From the NCBI RefSeq assembly GCF_044596045.1, contig NZ_CP138995.1, forward strand, positions 2,666,001-2,730,000: a DNA stretch of 64,000 bases, read 5' to 3'. This DNA is from Flagellimonas sp947499585 (GTDB taxonomy: Bacteria; Bacteroidota; Bacteroidia; Flavobacteriales; Flavobacteriaceae). Below are positions 43,374 to 52,391 of the stretch, piece after piece (position 1 is the stretch's first letter; every line of letters begins with the position of its first letter). The notes below the pieces were generated by a model. The model made no database searches. It was not told where the DNA came from and saw only the letters and a list, made by a program, of their open reading frames with translations. The translations under genes and the position numbers were made by a program.

Positions 43374-43475
43374 GAATGCTTGGATCTAGGGCATTACATT
43401 TTTTGAGCTTATAGCGAAAATCAACGAACTTCGTTGTCGCATATTGCAACACATTAAACGAGACCATATCTTAAT
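43369..43475 (+). repeat. Hairpin repeat family, copy C (roughly 110-bp long form)
   Basis: This copy begins inside the end of the CPBP gene and overlaps its stop codon (GTTAAGAATGCTTGGATCT). It continues through GCATTACATTTTTTGAGC and the core CAACGAACTTCGTTG, and ends near CATATCTTAA. It is a near-copy of the sequence at 41624-41732. Confidence 0.8.
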
Positions 43476-43502
43476 GGATGCCAAACATGTTAGCATAAGT
43501 AG

Positions 43503-43947
43503 AACACAAAAACTACTAACTTATTAATACGGACAATCGTTATAGCATTAAACACTGTCTTTGCCCAAGAAAATATTGAAAAAGCTTCTAGCTTTCCACC
43601 CTTAGAAAATTCTCTCCTTGGCCAAAAACCGCCAGGTATAATTCCTGAAGTTTTTCCTATGGATAGCTCACCCCTTCATTGCACCAGATGAAAGTTATTT
43701 AATTTGGGATAGTGAACGAGAAGGTAGGTACGGTGATTCGGATTTGTATATCAGTTTTCGCCAAGAAAATGATTCGTGGGGACCTGTTATTAATATGGGA
43801 GAAGACATAAACACCTAACTTGAGGATATATATGGTAGTGTAATGCCAGACGGGGAATACTTATTCTTTCACACGTAATTAGCTGAAGGAAAAGCCATTA
43901 TTTTTTGGGTGGTCACCCAGGTTATTGAGAACCTTAGGGACAAATAA
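43503..43947 (+). pseudogene. Decayed PD40/TolB-like beta-propeller protein
   Basis: A frame starting near 43503 encodes the end of a signal peptide and FAQENIEKASSFPPLENSLL, but it ends at TGA 43689-43691. A shifted frame from about 43675 then reads FIAPDESYLIWDSEREG and LYISFRQENDSWGP, typical of PD40 proteins. It is broken by TAA at 43816 and again at 43876, yet still shows the usual C-terminal pattern before TAA 43945. No usable start is left. One frameshift and two stops make this a pseudogene. Confidence 0.75.
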
Positions 43948-44186
43948 TAAACCACATCGAAGCAAGCAAAAGGCCTCTTGAGAATTTCTTCAGTCAGGCA
44001 TGTAATCGTGCATCTTACAGTTTCTTATTTTAGGTAAAATCGTTATTAAACGGGATAAATTCAAATGAAATTTGGGGTTTTTAAATGTGAATAAATGACC
44101 TGTTAAAATACTTGCATTGAAAAATAATCTTGATTTCACTTTTTTCCCGTTAGATTTACAAACAACTAACCAACACCAAAACTATA

Positions 44187-45182
44187 ATGACATCGTACTC
44201 CGTAAGTGAAATCAACAACATTTTAAAGGGCGAGCTAATAGGCGATACCACCCAAAAAATTGAAGGCCCTGAGGAATTGCAAAAAGCAAGCTGTAATCAA
44301 ATCACATTTATTGGAAGTAAAAAATATGAGCGGTTTTGGGCAGATTCAAAAGCCAGCGTTGCCCTTGTAAGCTGTAATGAAAACATTGAACCTGGCGAAA
44401 ATCGTGCTTTCCTTAAAGTAAAAAATGTCGATTTGGCCATGGCAGAAATATTGGAGCTTTTTAATCCTTCAACACCTGTTTTTGATACAGATATACACCC
44501 AACTGCCGTGATACATGAAACCGCAAAAATTGGTGATGGCTGTAAGATTGGTGCAAATTGTTATGTAGGTAAAGATGTAGAATTGGGCAGCGGAGTAATT
44601 TTATACCCAAATGTTTGTGTGTTTGATGAAACCGCTATCGGTGATAATACTGTTGTTTGGTCCGGAACCGTCATTCGTGAGCGTTGTATTATTGGCAGTC
44701 ATTGCATTTTTCATGCTAATGTGAGCATTGGGGCTGATGGATTTGGATATAGACCAAGCGAGGATGGCAGAGGACTGGTTAAGATACCGCAGATAGGGAA
44801 TGTCATCATTGGGCATTATGTTGAAATTGGTGCCAATTCGTGTGTGGATAGAGCAAAATTCAGCTCCACTATTGTTGGTGACGGTTGTAAAATTGATAAC
44901 CAGGTGCAAATAGCTCACAACAGCGTTATGGGACGTTCTTGTATTATGGCAGGACATAGTGGACTTGCAGGTTCTGTTACTTTAGGTGATGGTGTTATTA
45001 TTGGTGGAAGCGCCTCTATTAAAGACCACACCATCATACATTCAGGTGCCACCGTTGGTGCTGGCTCTGGAGTTATGAATGATGTGGAAGCGGGAAAAAC
45101 GGTTTTAGGTTACCCGGCACAAGATGCCAGAGATATGTTAAAACAATGGGTCGCTGTAAGACGCCTTACTAAAAACCAATAG
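44187..45182 (+). CDS. lpxD: UDP-3-O-(3-hydroxyacyl)glucosamine N-acyltransferase LpxD
   Basis: Transfers a hydroxyacyl chain to the lipid A precursor. The N-terminal substrate-binding part (about 1-100) precedes left-handed hexapeptide repeats (IGDGCKIGANCYVG onward). The catalytic His lies in QIAHNSVMG and a later conserved site in AGHSGLAGS. At 331 residues it is normal length. It stands outside any lpx operon, with the RidA and M20 genes downstream, and may be a second lpxD copy. Confidence 0.9.
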   Translation: MTSYSVSEINNILKGELIGDTTQKIEGPEELQKASCNQITFIGSKKYERFWADSKASVALVSCNENIEPGENRAFLKVKNVDLAMAEILELFNPSTPVFDTDIHPTAVIHETAKIGDGCKIGANCYVGKDVELGSGVILYPNVCVFDETAIGDNTVVWSGTVIRERCIIGSHCIFHANVSIGADGFGYRPSEDGRGLVKIPQIGNVIIGHYVEIGANSCVDRAKFSSTIVGDGCKIDNQVQIAHNSVMGRSCIMAGHSGLAGSVTLGDGVIIGGSASIKDHTIIHSGATVGAGSGVMNDVEAGKTVLGYPAQDARDMLKQWVAVRRLTKNQ

Positions 45183-45190
45183 CACAACTT

Positions 45191-45224
45191 CTTGATTATG
45201 AATTAAAATTCATCGAAATTCGTT
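45191..45224 (+). repeat. Hairpin repeat family, core copy F
   Basis: CTTGATTATGAATTAAAA followed by TTCATCGAAATTCGTT. It starts 8 bases after the lpxD stop, before the RidA gene. Confidence 0.6.
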
Positions 45225-45278
45225 TTAAACCGTTGATGCTTATCTCATCTATTCAGCAGCACTATTTAAAACAACACT

Positions 45279-45833
45279 ATGAAATATTTATACTTCTCAC
45301 TTCTTATTCTATTCACAAGTTGCATATCACAAGTAAAAGAAGAAAAAAAAGAAACTCCGCTATATGACTATGATGTAGAAGAAAAAATAGCTGAGTTAGG
45401 CATTGAACTGCATACTCCAAAAATTCCGCCAGGCCTAAAAATTAAATTGGCCAACAGAAGCAACAACCTAATCTATTTATCTGGAAATGGCCCAATATCC
45501 CATGACGGGGAACGTACCATAGGGAAAGTAGGAACAGATTTAACCGTTGAACAAGGGTATGAAGCAGCTCGGTTGACTGCAATCAACCATTTATCAGTAT
45601 TGAAAGAAGAGATTGGGGATTTGAACAAGGTGGTGAGAATTGTAAAAGTATTGGGAATGGTAAATTGCGATGCTTCCTTTGAAAACCATCCGCAGGTGAT
45701 CAATGGGTATTCTGATGTATTGATTGAGGTTTTCGGAGAAAGAGGTAGACATGCAAGATCCGCTGTTGGGATGGGTTCTTTGCCCTGGAACCTGGCATGT
45801 GAAGTAGAGACTATTGTTGAAGTAAGCGATTGA
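45279..45833 (+). CDS. RidA/YjgF-like lipoprotein
   Basis: A 184-residue protein of the RidA/YjgF (reactive imine deaminase) superfamily with a lipobox LFTSC (Cys15), which predicts export. The RidA pattern is clear: LIYLSGNGPIS near the start, RLTAINHLSVLKEE in the middle, and RHARSAVGMGSLPWN with the conserved Arg near the end. Typical RidA acts in the cytoplasm on 2-aminoacrylate, so an exported copy must have a different task. It is followed closely by an exported M20 amidohydrolase on the same strand. Confidence 0.88.
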   Translation: MKYLYFSLLILFTSCISQVKEEKKETPLYDYDVEEKIAELGIELHTPKIPPGLKIKLANRSNNLIYLSGNGPISHDGERTIGKVGTDLTVEQGYEAARLTAINHLSVLKEEIGDLNKVVRIVKVLGMVNCDASFENHPQVINGYSDVLIEVFGERGRHARSAVGMGSLPWNLACEVETIVEVSD

Positions 45834-45860
45834 AGTTGTTTACCATAGAACTTATATCCT

Positions 45861-45894
45861 CTTGATTTTAAGGGAAAATTCATCGAACTTCGTT
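45861..45894 (+). repeat. Hairpin repeat family, core copy E
   Basis: CTTGATTTTAAGGGAAAA followed by TTCATCGAACTTCGTT. It lies between the RidA stop and the M20 start, so it would be in a shared transcript. Confidence 0.7.
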
Positions 45895-45909
45895 CAAAAT
45901 CACCATAAA

Positions 45910-47334
45910 ATGAAAAAACGTATTCTACTTACATCCCTAGTCGTTCTTGTTTCTTCTTTTGCCCTTGCACAAAAAGACAAGAAAAAGATAATCGATGCTA
46001 TGGAGTCTAAATATGACCATTATGCTGGCATTGCAAACGAATTATGGGAAAATCCTGAGTTAGGGTATCTAGAGGAGAATAGTTCTGCCCTTTTGCAAGA
46101 GGAACTCAGTAAAGAAGGGTTCACCATAGAAAAGGGAGTTGCAGGCATCCCTACTGCGTTCACTGCCACATATGGCTCTGGAACACCGGTGATAGGAATT
46201 TTAGGTGAGTTTGATGCACTCCCGGGCATGTCTCAAGCGGCAGAACCAGTTTTTAAAGCAAGAGTTGATGGAGCGCCAGGACAAGCTTGTGGACATCATC
46301 TATTTGGCACAGGTTCAATGGCTGCAGCTATTGCAGCAAAAGATTGGCTCAAACAATCAGGAAAATCTGGAACAATTAGGTTTTATGGCACTCCAGCCGA
46401 AGAAGGAGGCTCTGGAAAAGTATATATGGTACGTGCAGGACTTTTTGATGATATAGATGCGATTGTTTCATGGCACCCGTGGGATGCCAATAATTCTAAC
46501 CCAGGGACCAATCTTGCAACGATTTCAGGAAAATTTAGATTTCAGGGGAATTCCTCTCATGCCGCCGCAGCTCCGCAGTTAGGGCGTTCCGCACTTGATG
46601 GCGTTGAAGGAATGAACGATTTGGTAAATATGTTGAGAGAGCACACTACAGAGTCTACCCGTATCCATTACGTTATTACAAAAGGTGGTGATGCCCCTAA
46701 TATTGTTCCAGCGGAAGCAGAGGTCTACTATGTAGTTCGCCATGCCAACAGAGAAGAAGTAAAAGCTGTTTGGGATAGAGTTGTTAAAGCTGCTGAAGGC
46801 GCCGCGATTGGAACAGAAACTACGATGACCTTTGAAATTATCGGCGGAACTTATGAAAGATTACCCAATGAAGCCTTAGCTACACTAATGCATACAAATT
46901 TATCCATCGTTGGGGGTGTTAATTATACCCAACAAGACATTGATTTTGCGAAGGAATTGCAAGAGAGCTTGGGAGCAGCGAAACCATTGTCCAATGCGAG
47001 TGCCATTGCACCAATGGTTTTTACTTATGGTAAAGCCTCTGCAGATACAGGCGATGTTAGCTGGAATGCACCTACTGCTGCAATTAGAACAGCAACCTGG
47101 GTACCCGGAACACCACCACATAGCTGGCAGGCGGTTGCTGCGGGAGGTACATCAATTGGTTTTAAGGGGATGATGGTAGCTGCAAAAACAATGGCGCTTA
47201 CCGCAATTGATATTTATAAATCACCTAAATTATTGAACGAAGTGAAAGCTGAGTTCAATGAGAGAAGGGGTGCTGATTTTAAGTATGAAGCACTATTGGG
47301 AGATAGAAAACCCGCTCTGGACTACCGGAAATAA
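45910..47334 (+). CDS. Exported M20 family amidohydrolase (AbgB-like)
   Basis: A 474-residue metallo-amidohydrolase with a signal peptide ending near FALAQ. The metal-site residues are Cys127 and the His pair 129-130 in QACGHHLFG, and Glu164-Glu165 in TPAEEGGSG, the arrangement of aminobenzoyl-glutamate utilisation protein B. The dimerisation domain lies in the middle (SSHAAAAPQLGRSALDG). The start was set at the Met at 45910, with the 16 earlier residues overlapping repeat copy E. It probably removes acyl or amino-acid groups; the substrate is unknown. Confidence 0.9.
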   Translation: MKKRILLTSLVVLVSSFALAQKDKKKIIDAMESKYDHYAGIANELWENPELGYLEENSSALLQEELSKEGFTIEKGVAGIPTAFTATYGSGTPVIGILGEFDALPGMSQAAEPVFKARVDGAPGQACGHHLFGTGSMAAAIAAKDWLKQSGKSGTIRFYGTPAEEGGSGKVYMVRAGLFDDIDAIVSWHPWDANNSNPGTNLATISGKFRFQGNSSHAAAAPQLGRSALDGVEGMNDLVNMLREHTTESTRIHYVITKGGDAPNIVPAEAEVYYVVRHANREEVKAVWDRVVKAAEGAAIGTETTMTFEIIGGTYERLPNEALATLMHTNLSIVGGVNYTQQDIDFAKELQESLGAAKPLSNASAIAPMVFTYGKASADTGDVSWNAPTAAIRTATWVPGTPPHSWQAVAAGGTSIGFKGMMVAAKTMALTAIDIYKSPKLLNEVKAEFNERRGADFKYEALLGDRKPALDYRK

Positions 47335-47350
47335 AACATGTGACAAATCT

Positions 47351-50300
47351 CTAATACGGAAGCATCCCGTTATTGGACAAGTTCATGACTTTATATTTTA
47401 CATTTCGCTGTCGTAACGTAATCATTTTTACATCTTCCTCATTGGTTTGGTTGTTCCTAAGCGTAAACTTTAAGTAAGTAGGCAAATTAACTTGATTGCC
47501 TAAATAAGTCATATTAATCAACCATTGTCCTTGCTGCATATCATCAATGTCAAAACTTTCAGATAGCGCACCTTGCAACCGTTTTTCATTAGCAATTTCT
47601 GTCGCATTGTTCCAATTATAATACTGGCCTTGAGGATTTACAAATTGAAGCTCAAATTGGGTATTGGGGTCATTCCATTCAACCAATAAGCTAAAATTAC
47701 TTTGTTCCCCAAACGTGAATTTGGATTTGTCTACCCCAATTTCCTCGCTATGGCTTTGCAACAGATTTAGCATCTCTTCTTTAACAATTTGGTCCAAGCC
47801 ATTGTTTTCAAGTATGTTCTGTATAGCAATGTAACTCTTGTACATATTCCATGCCTTTTTATACTCCCCTACTTCAACAAGCATTTTTGCTAAATCCCGT
47901 TTTGCCTGTGGAGTCTCTTTAATGGCATGAATTTGTTTATAAATGGAAAGGGCTTCTTGCTTTTGCTGTTCTTCCTCATGGGCATAAGCAAGAATTTTGA
48001 GTGCATCTATTTGCTCGGGAAATTGCTCCAATAGATTTGACTTAATACTGTTTGCTTTTCTTGGATCGTTCCAATGATCATCAAAGATTTTGCTGGCTTC
48101 AAAATAAAAACTGGGGGTGTGCCCATAGTTTTTTCTATCACTAACATATTGTGTGTAGGCCTTATCCACTGTAGGCGAATTTGCTATTCTTTGTGTATAA
48201 AGTGGCTTGCTTGCTAAACCATTGGCCAGCTCAATAGCATCATTGGAGTATGTGTTTTGTGATTTGTTTTTAGAATCTTCAGTGACTTCTATATCATCAA
48301 ATGTATTGCTTATGGTACGCACAATGATGATTCCACCAGGAGCCAAACTACCATACCTGGCAGCTGACCAAGCAGCTGGCATTAACGTAATGTCTTTTAT
48401 ATTTTGAAGGCTAATGTGTAATGGAGGATTATCAGCAGGATATACATGCCCGTCTACGTCCCAAGACATTGGCTTTCTCCTGTACATTACTATTTCATAA
48501 TCTTCTGGATATTTTCTTACCACGTCAATACCTGCAAATTTGCCTTCTAGAGCATCCATTAGTGTCTGTGCTGCTATACTAATTTCCGAACCTTCCATTT
48601 GCTTAACACTAAAACCAACTTTATTCATGTCCAGAACACCATAACGTGTATTGATATTTTTGTTTATGGGTTTGTGAAGTTCCTTTAATCTCGCATTTTC
48701 CTCCAATACCACTTCATCCAAGGCCGTTACACCTACGGGCATAATGATCTTCAGCATTCGTGCCGATGTATTTACCACTGTTGAAGTAGCCTCTCTTCCT
48801 GGGTATGAAAAATCCAAAACCTCCCCATTAAGTGCTTCAATGGAAAAATTACCTCTAGAATTTGTCCTGGTTTGTCTATCACTATCTCGCACCTTAACCA
48901 GCACATTTTGTAAGGGGGTATCCAAATCACCTACACTACCCGTAACCTCAGAAAACTTCTGAGCCGTTCGGTTTGTGTATTCCAAATTGTCCACCATATA
49001 GCGCTCCGTAAATTGAACCGCCAGCGCCATATTATCCAGTTTTTCCAGATTGATGTAGTTGCCTCCATGGTCTTCTGCAATTTCTTTAAGTAGAGTGTGA
49101 TTGGCAGTATTATCACCGCTTATGGTAAACAGCGTTCCGTACCAGTCTTTGGTAGCATCCACGGAAAAGTTTTTCCCATCGGTAAAGAACAAGGTTTGTT
49201 GAGAGGTTTTTATTTTTTGCCAAAGCCTGTGATCAATGGCCCCATCATAAGTAGTGGATTCAATGGCCTTTTTTAGCGTATCCCAATTACCGTTACTAAT
49301 GTTATGAGACGTTCTTTCCCCAAGATGATAGCCCATCGGTTGAAAAGTTACCTGTACATCCCCCCAGTTTTTAAAGTAGTTGTCCAGAAAACGGAATTCT
49401 TTATCCAAATCTCTATCCTCCATGGATAGCGAAGTGTCCCAAAGTAGCATTATGTTGTTGGATTTATCTCTAAGCTTGGCTTTTGTTTCAACAATCTTTT
49501 CTTCTTTCTCTACAGCTGAGGTGTTTAGGTTGAAAGCAATGGTAAATCCTTTTCGCATGCGTTTCCACCGATCTTGACTCAATAACCTGGTATATGACCT
49601 AGACCCATCATCAAAGGCGGAAATTCCAATACCTACCCTACTCCCGTAAATTTTCAAAAGTTCTAAGCTTATAACAAAATGGGAATCCACTACTATATTA
49701 TAGGGGGAAAGGTCTATTGCAATAGTACCTTGACGTTGTCTTATGGTGTGCAAAATATTCCCATTGGAGATATTTTTACCGGGAAGCCCATTTTCAAACT
49801 CATACACGTTTACACGTACCAACAAACTGTCCGAGATATTGGCGATGATATTAAAGGAAACATCTTCCAGTTTCAAAGGTCCACGTCGCAACAATATTTT
49901 AGAAGCATGCTCTCCGCCCAGGGCCAGACTATCATTCCAAAATCCGAAGAGCCGTTTGGAACTGCTTTGATACCCAACTCGTCTTTTGTCAGCATCACTA
50001 CTTTTAACAGTAACCCCTTCAAGCTGATAAGGTACCGGTTCCAGTGCAATGGTTGGATTGATTTTTAGAATATCGAGAAACGCTTGGGTAGAAAATTTGA
50101 GTGTTTTATAGCCTATTCTAGATATTTGAAGGGTGTCTTTTTGATTGATTTCATTTTCATCCAACTCGAATTTAAAAGTGCCATCAAAATCTGAAACGGT
50201 TCCTTTGGCCCTATCTATAACTCCAATATTGGCAAAATCTACAGGTTTACCTGAATCAAATTCAATAATAGTGCCTTTAACAGAGATTTGACCATTTAAT

Positions 50301-50353
50301 TGGTTGTAAAACACAAAAATAAATACCAGAAAAACTACCCTTAAACCACTCAT
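47351..50353 (-). CDS. VWA / CarboxypepD_reg / TonB-plug / TPR chimera, no beta-barrel
   Basis: A 1000-residue exported protein. Residues 25-115 form a CarboxypepD_reg-like domain. A VWA-like domain follows from about 295, with DTSLS at 306-310. A second CarboxypepD_reg-like domain lies around 465-545. A TonB-plug-like segment is at about 560-690 (QTLMDALEGKFAGIDVVRKY and GSLAPGGIIIVRT). Helical TPR-like repeats lie around 780-860, then a beta C-terminus. SusC-like receptors have the carboxypeptidase-like and plug parts but also a barrel, which is missing here. The function is unknown. Confidence 0.8.
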   Translation of the reverse strand: MSGLRVVFLVFIFVFYNQLNGQISVKGTIIEFDSGKPVDFANIGVIDRAKGTVSDFDGTFKFELDENEINQKDTLQISRIGYKTLKFSTQAFLDILKINPTIALEPVPYQLEGVTVKSSDADKRRVGYQSSSKRLFGFWNDSLALGGEHASKILLRRGPLKLEDVSFNIIANISDSLLVRVNVYEFENGLPGKNISNGNILHTIRQRQGTIAIDLSPYNIVVDSHFVISLELLKIYGSRVGIGISAFDDGSRSYTRLLSQDRWKRMRKGFTIAFNLNTSAVEKEEKIVETKAKLRDKSNNIMLLWDTSLSMEDRDLDKEFRFLDNYFKNWGDVQVTFQPMGYHLGERTSHNISNGNWDTLKKAIESTTYDGAIDHRLWQKIKTSQQTLFFTDGKNFSVDATKDWYGTLFTISGDNTANHTLLKEIAEDHGGNYINLEKLDNMALAVQFTERYMVDNLEYTNRTAQKFSEVTGSVGDLDTPLQNVLVKVRDSDRQTRTNSRGNFSIEALNGEVLDFSYPGREATSTVVNTSARMLKIIMPVGVTALDEVVLEENARLKELHKPINKNINTRYGVLDMNKVGFSVKQMEGSEISIAAQTLMDALEGKFAGIDVVRKYPEDYEIVMYRRKPMSWDVDGHVYPADNPPLHISLQNIKDITLMPAAWSAARYGSLAPGGIIIVRTISNTFDDIEVTEDSKNKSQNTYSNDAIELANGLASKPLYTQRIANSPTVDKAYTQYVSDRKNYGHTPSFYFEASKIFDDHWNDPRKANSIKSNLLEQFPEQIDALKILAYAHEEEQQKQEALSIYKQIHAIKETPQAKRDLAKMLVEVGEYKKAWNMYKSYIAIQNILENNGLDQIVKEEMLNLLQSHSEEIGVDKSKFTFGEQSNFSLLVEWNDPNTQFELQFVNPQGQYYNWNNATEIANEKRLQGALSESFDIDDMQQGQWLINMTYLGNQVNLPTYLKFTLRNNQTNEEDVKMITLRQRNVKYKVMNLSNNGMLPY

Positions 50354-50553
50354 AGAAGAATTTATTTCCCCTAAGCTAATAAAATGGTTAAATATTCCTT
50401 CGTCAATTAATCAATATTATTTTCATTTCGAAATGACAAGTTTCTAAAGGATTAAAAATAGTTGCCCCCCCATGTTTTAAAATTCATTAGAAAAAAACAA
50501 TGAATAGTGTAACTATTTTCTTTTCCTTAAGTATATCTGTTATAAAAAAAACA

Positions 50554-51660
50554 ATGAAACTCAAATTAGCATTAATATCCATTTTGACAATTTCTGGCAT
50601 AATAAGTAGTCAAAATGAGCAGAACGATTATAAAATGATTCAGTCAGAATGTGATTCCTTATTACTTAACCAAGAAATACAAGCAATTTCGTTAGGAGTT
50701 ATTACAAATGGAAAAGTGTATAAATTTCATGTAGGTAAATTATCTACAGGGGAAACACCAAATGATAATACTTTGTATGAAATAGCTTCTTTGACTAAAA
50801 CGTTTACTGGAACCTTGCTGGCACAAGCCATTTTGGAAAAGAAAGCAACTATTGATGATGATATTAGAAAGCATTTATCCGAGAATTTCGCAAACTTAGA
50901 ATTCAATCAAAAACCTATTACGTTTTGTCATTTGGTTACTCATACCAATGGCTTACCAAGAATTTTTCCTGATAGCCCTGGACTCTTTGAAAATCCGGAT
51001 TGGGATAATCTTCCTTATGAAATCAATAAACTACAGGTTGGATTTAGTAAATTTCAATTTTTTGAGGAACTACATAAAGTAGCATTGGACACGGTTCCTG
51101 GATTCAAATTCAGTTATTCAAATGTCGGAGCCAATTTGCTAGGCTATTGCTTGGAAAACATGTATGATAAACCATTTGAGGAATTGTTATCCGAACATAT
51201 CCTTAAACCGCTTCAAATGACGAAAACTCGTATTACCGTTCCTTCCGGGGAAGATAAAAAACTGTTGGCCTTGGGGCTCAACCCTAATGGTTTGGTGATG
51301 CCCTCAAGAGCTGAAAAAGAAATGAAGGCAGAAGGTGGGCTATTTTCTACACTGGATGATATGATAAAGTATATGGAATTTCAGCTAAACGAAGAAAATG
51401 AGGTAGTGAAAATTTCCCATCAAGAATTATTGAATGGAAAATATGGGGATTTCGAAAATGGTTTGTTCTGGCAAATCTTTAAGAATGGAGGAAATCCCAC
51501 TAAAATCTTTCAAAATGGCGGAGCCTATGGGACTTCTAGTTGGCTAACCATAATTCCCGAATCTAAAGTTGGAGTTATTATTCTAACCAATGTCTCTGGT
51601 CCCACCATACATCAAAAGTTGAATGCTACAGCAAATAAAATTATTGAACTGTTAGAGTAA
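50554..51660 (+). CDS. Serine hydrolase, beta-lactamase/class C-like, exported
   Basis: A 368-residue protein with a signal peptide (about 1-19, ending IISSQ). The nucleophile motif SLTK is at 79-82, a YSN motif is in FKFSYSNVGANLLGY, and NGGAYGTSSW takes the place of the usual KTG triad. A class C beta-lactamase-related hydrolase is likely; the substrate is unknown. The ATG at 50554 was chosen over the one at 50500, because the signal peptide begins there. Confidence 0.88.
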   Translation: MKLKLALISILTISGIISSQNEQNDYKMIQSECDSLLLNQEIQAISLGVITNGKVYKFHVGKLSTGETPNDNTLYEIASLTKTFTGTLLAQAILEKKATIDDDIRKHLSENFANLEFNQKPITFCHLVTHTNGLPRIFPDSPGLFENPDWDNLPYEINKLQVGFSKFQFFEELHKVALDTVPGFKFSYSNVGANLLGYCLENMYDKPFEELLSEHILKPLQMTKTRITVPSGEDKKLLALGLNPNGLVMPSRAEKEMKAEGGLFSTLDDMIKYMEFQLNEENEVVKISHQELLNGKYGDFENGLFWQIFKNGGNPTKIFQNGGAYGTSSWLTIIPESKVGVIILTNVSGPTIHQKLNATANKIIELLE

Positions 51661-51739
51661 AGGTTTAATTCCTGTACTTCTGTCTAAAAAAACAATATGT
51701 TAGTTGTTGAAAAACAGATGACAATCTACCACAGCACCT

Positions 51740-51773
51740 CTTGATTCTGAGAGAAAATTCAACGAACTTCGTT
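51740..51773 (+). repeat. Hairpin repeat family, core copy D
   Basis: CTTGATTCTGAGAGAAAA followed by TTCAACGAACTTCGTT, downstream of the serine hydrolase gene. A GCTAAG/CTTAGC inverted pair follows at about 51781-51809. Confidence 0.7.
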
Positions 51774-51836
51774 ATCGCTCGCTAAGCAGGAATTAAAACT
51801 CCTCTTAGCTAATACTTTCTAAGCCATTACCGAAAT

Positions 51837-52385
51837 TTGGAAATTGAAAATAAAATATTATTAGTATTGGATTTAGATGAAACTCTAATTCACGCAACTG
51901 AGCGAAAACTCGAAATTGACTTTGACTTTCAATATGCCGATTATTTCATTTATAGAAGACCAAATCTTAAATGGTTTCTGGAATCTATGAGTGCTGATTT
52001 TAAATTAGCTGTTTGGTCTTCCGCTGACGATAAATACGTTGAGGAAATAGTTGAAAAAATTAAACCTGCAAATATTGAATTCGAGTTTGTTTGGGGAAGA
52101 ACTCGTTGTACAACAAAAAGAGATTATGAACTTGATGAATATGTTCACGAAAAAAGACTTAAAAAAGTAAAAAAGAAAGGCTTCTCAATTGAACGGATAT
52201 TAATGATTGATGATTCTCCTGAAAAAACAAAAGACAATTACGGAAATGCAGTTTATGTGAGTGCATTTGAAGGAGACCAAAATGACTCTGAATTGAAAAC
52301 TCTTGCGGAATATCTGAAATCCATAAAAAGTAGCTCCAATGTGCGGAGTTTTGAAAAGAGAGGATGGAAAAACAAAACGGCTTAG
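51837..52385 (+). CDS. HAD family phosphatase of the FCP1/SCP (NIF) type, TTG start
   Basis: A 182-residue HAD-superfamily protein. Asp12 and Asp14 in LVLDLDETLIHA are the nucleophile and general acid of the DxDxT motif, and the later LAVWSSADDKY and ILMIDDSPEK complete the active site. This is the FCP1/SCP small phosphatase layout best known from eukaryotic RNA polymerase II CTD phosphatases. It starts with TTG at 51837. It lies between repeat copy D and the 173-bp element, so acquisition by transfer is plausible. Confidence 0.87.
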   Translation: MEIENKILLVLDLDETLIHATERKLEIDFDFQYADYFIYRRPNLKWFLESMSADFKLAVWSSADDKYVEEIVEKIKPANIEFEFVWGRTRCTTKRDYELDEYVHEKRLKKVKKKGFSIERILMIDDSPEKTKDNYGNAVYVSAFEGDQNDSELKTLAEYLKSIKSSSNVRSFEKRGWKNKTA

Positions 52386-52391
52386 AACACT

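Noticed and set aside
40500..44186. CRISPR array suggested by repeated hairpins
   Set aside because: The repeat copies are kilobases apart with genes between them, not regularly spaced with short spacers, and there are no cas genes.
44601..44957. 118-codon minus-strand frame opposite lpxD
   Set aside because: It mirrors the hexapeptide repeat codons of lpxD and shows no independent features.
45473..45883. 136-codon minus-strand frame opposite the RidA lipoprotein
   Set aside because: It overlaps a conserved RidA sequence on the other strand and has no signal, domain or start context.
49679..50068. 129-codon plus-strand frame opposite the VWA/TonB-plug chimera
   Set aside because: It is a shadow of the long minus-strand gene, without a domain or start context.
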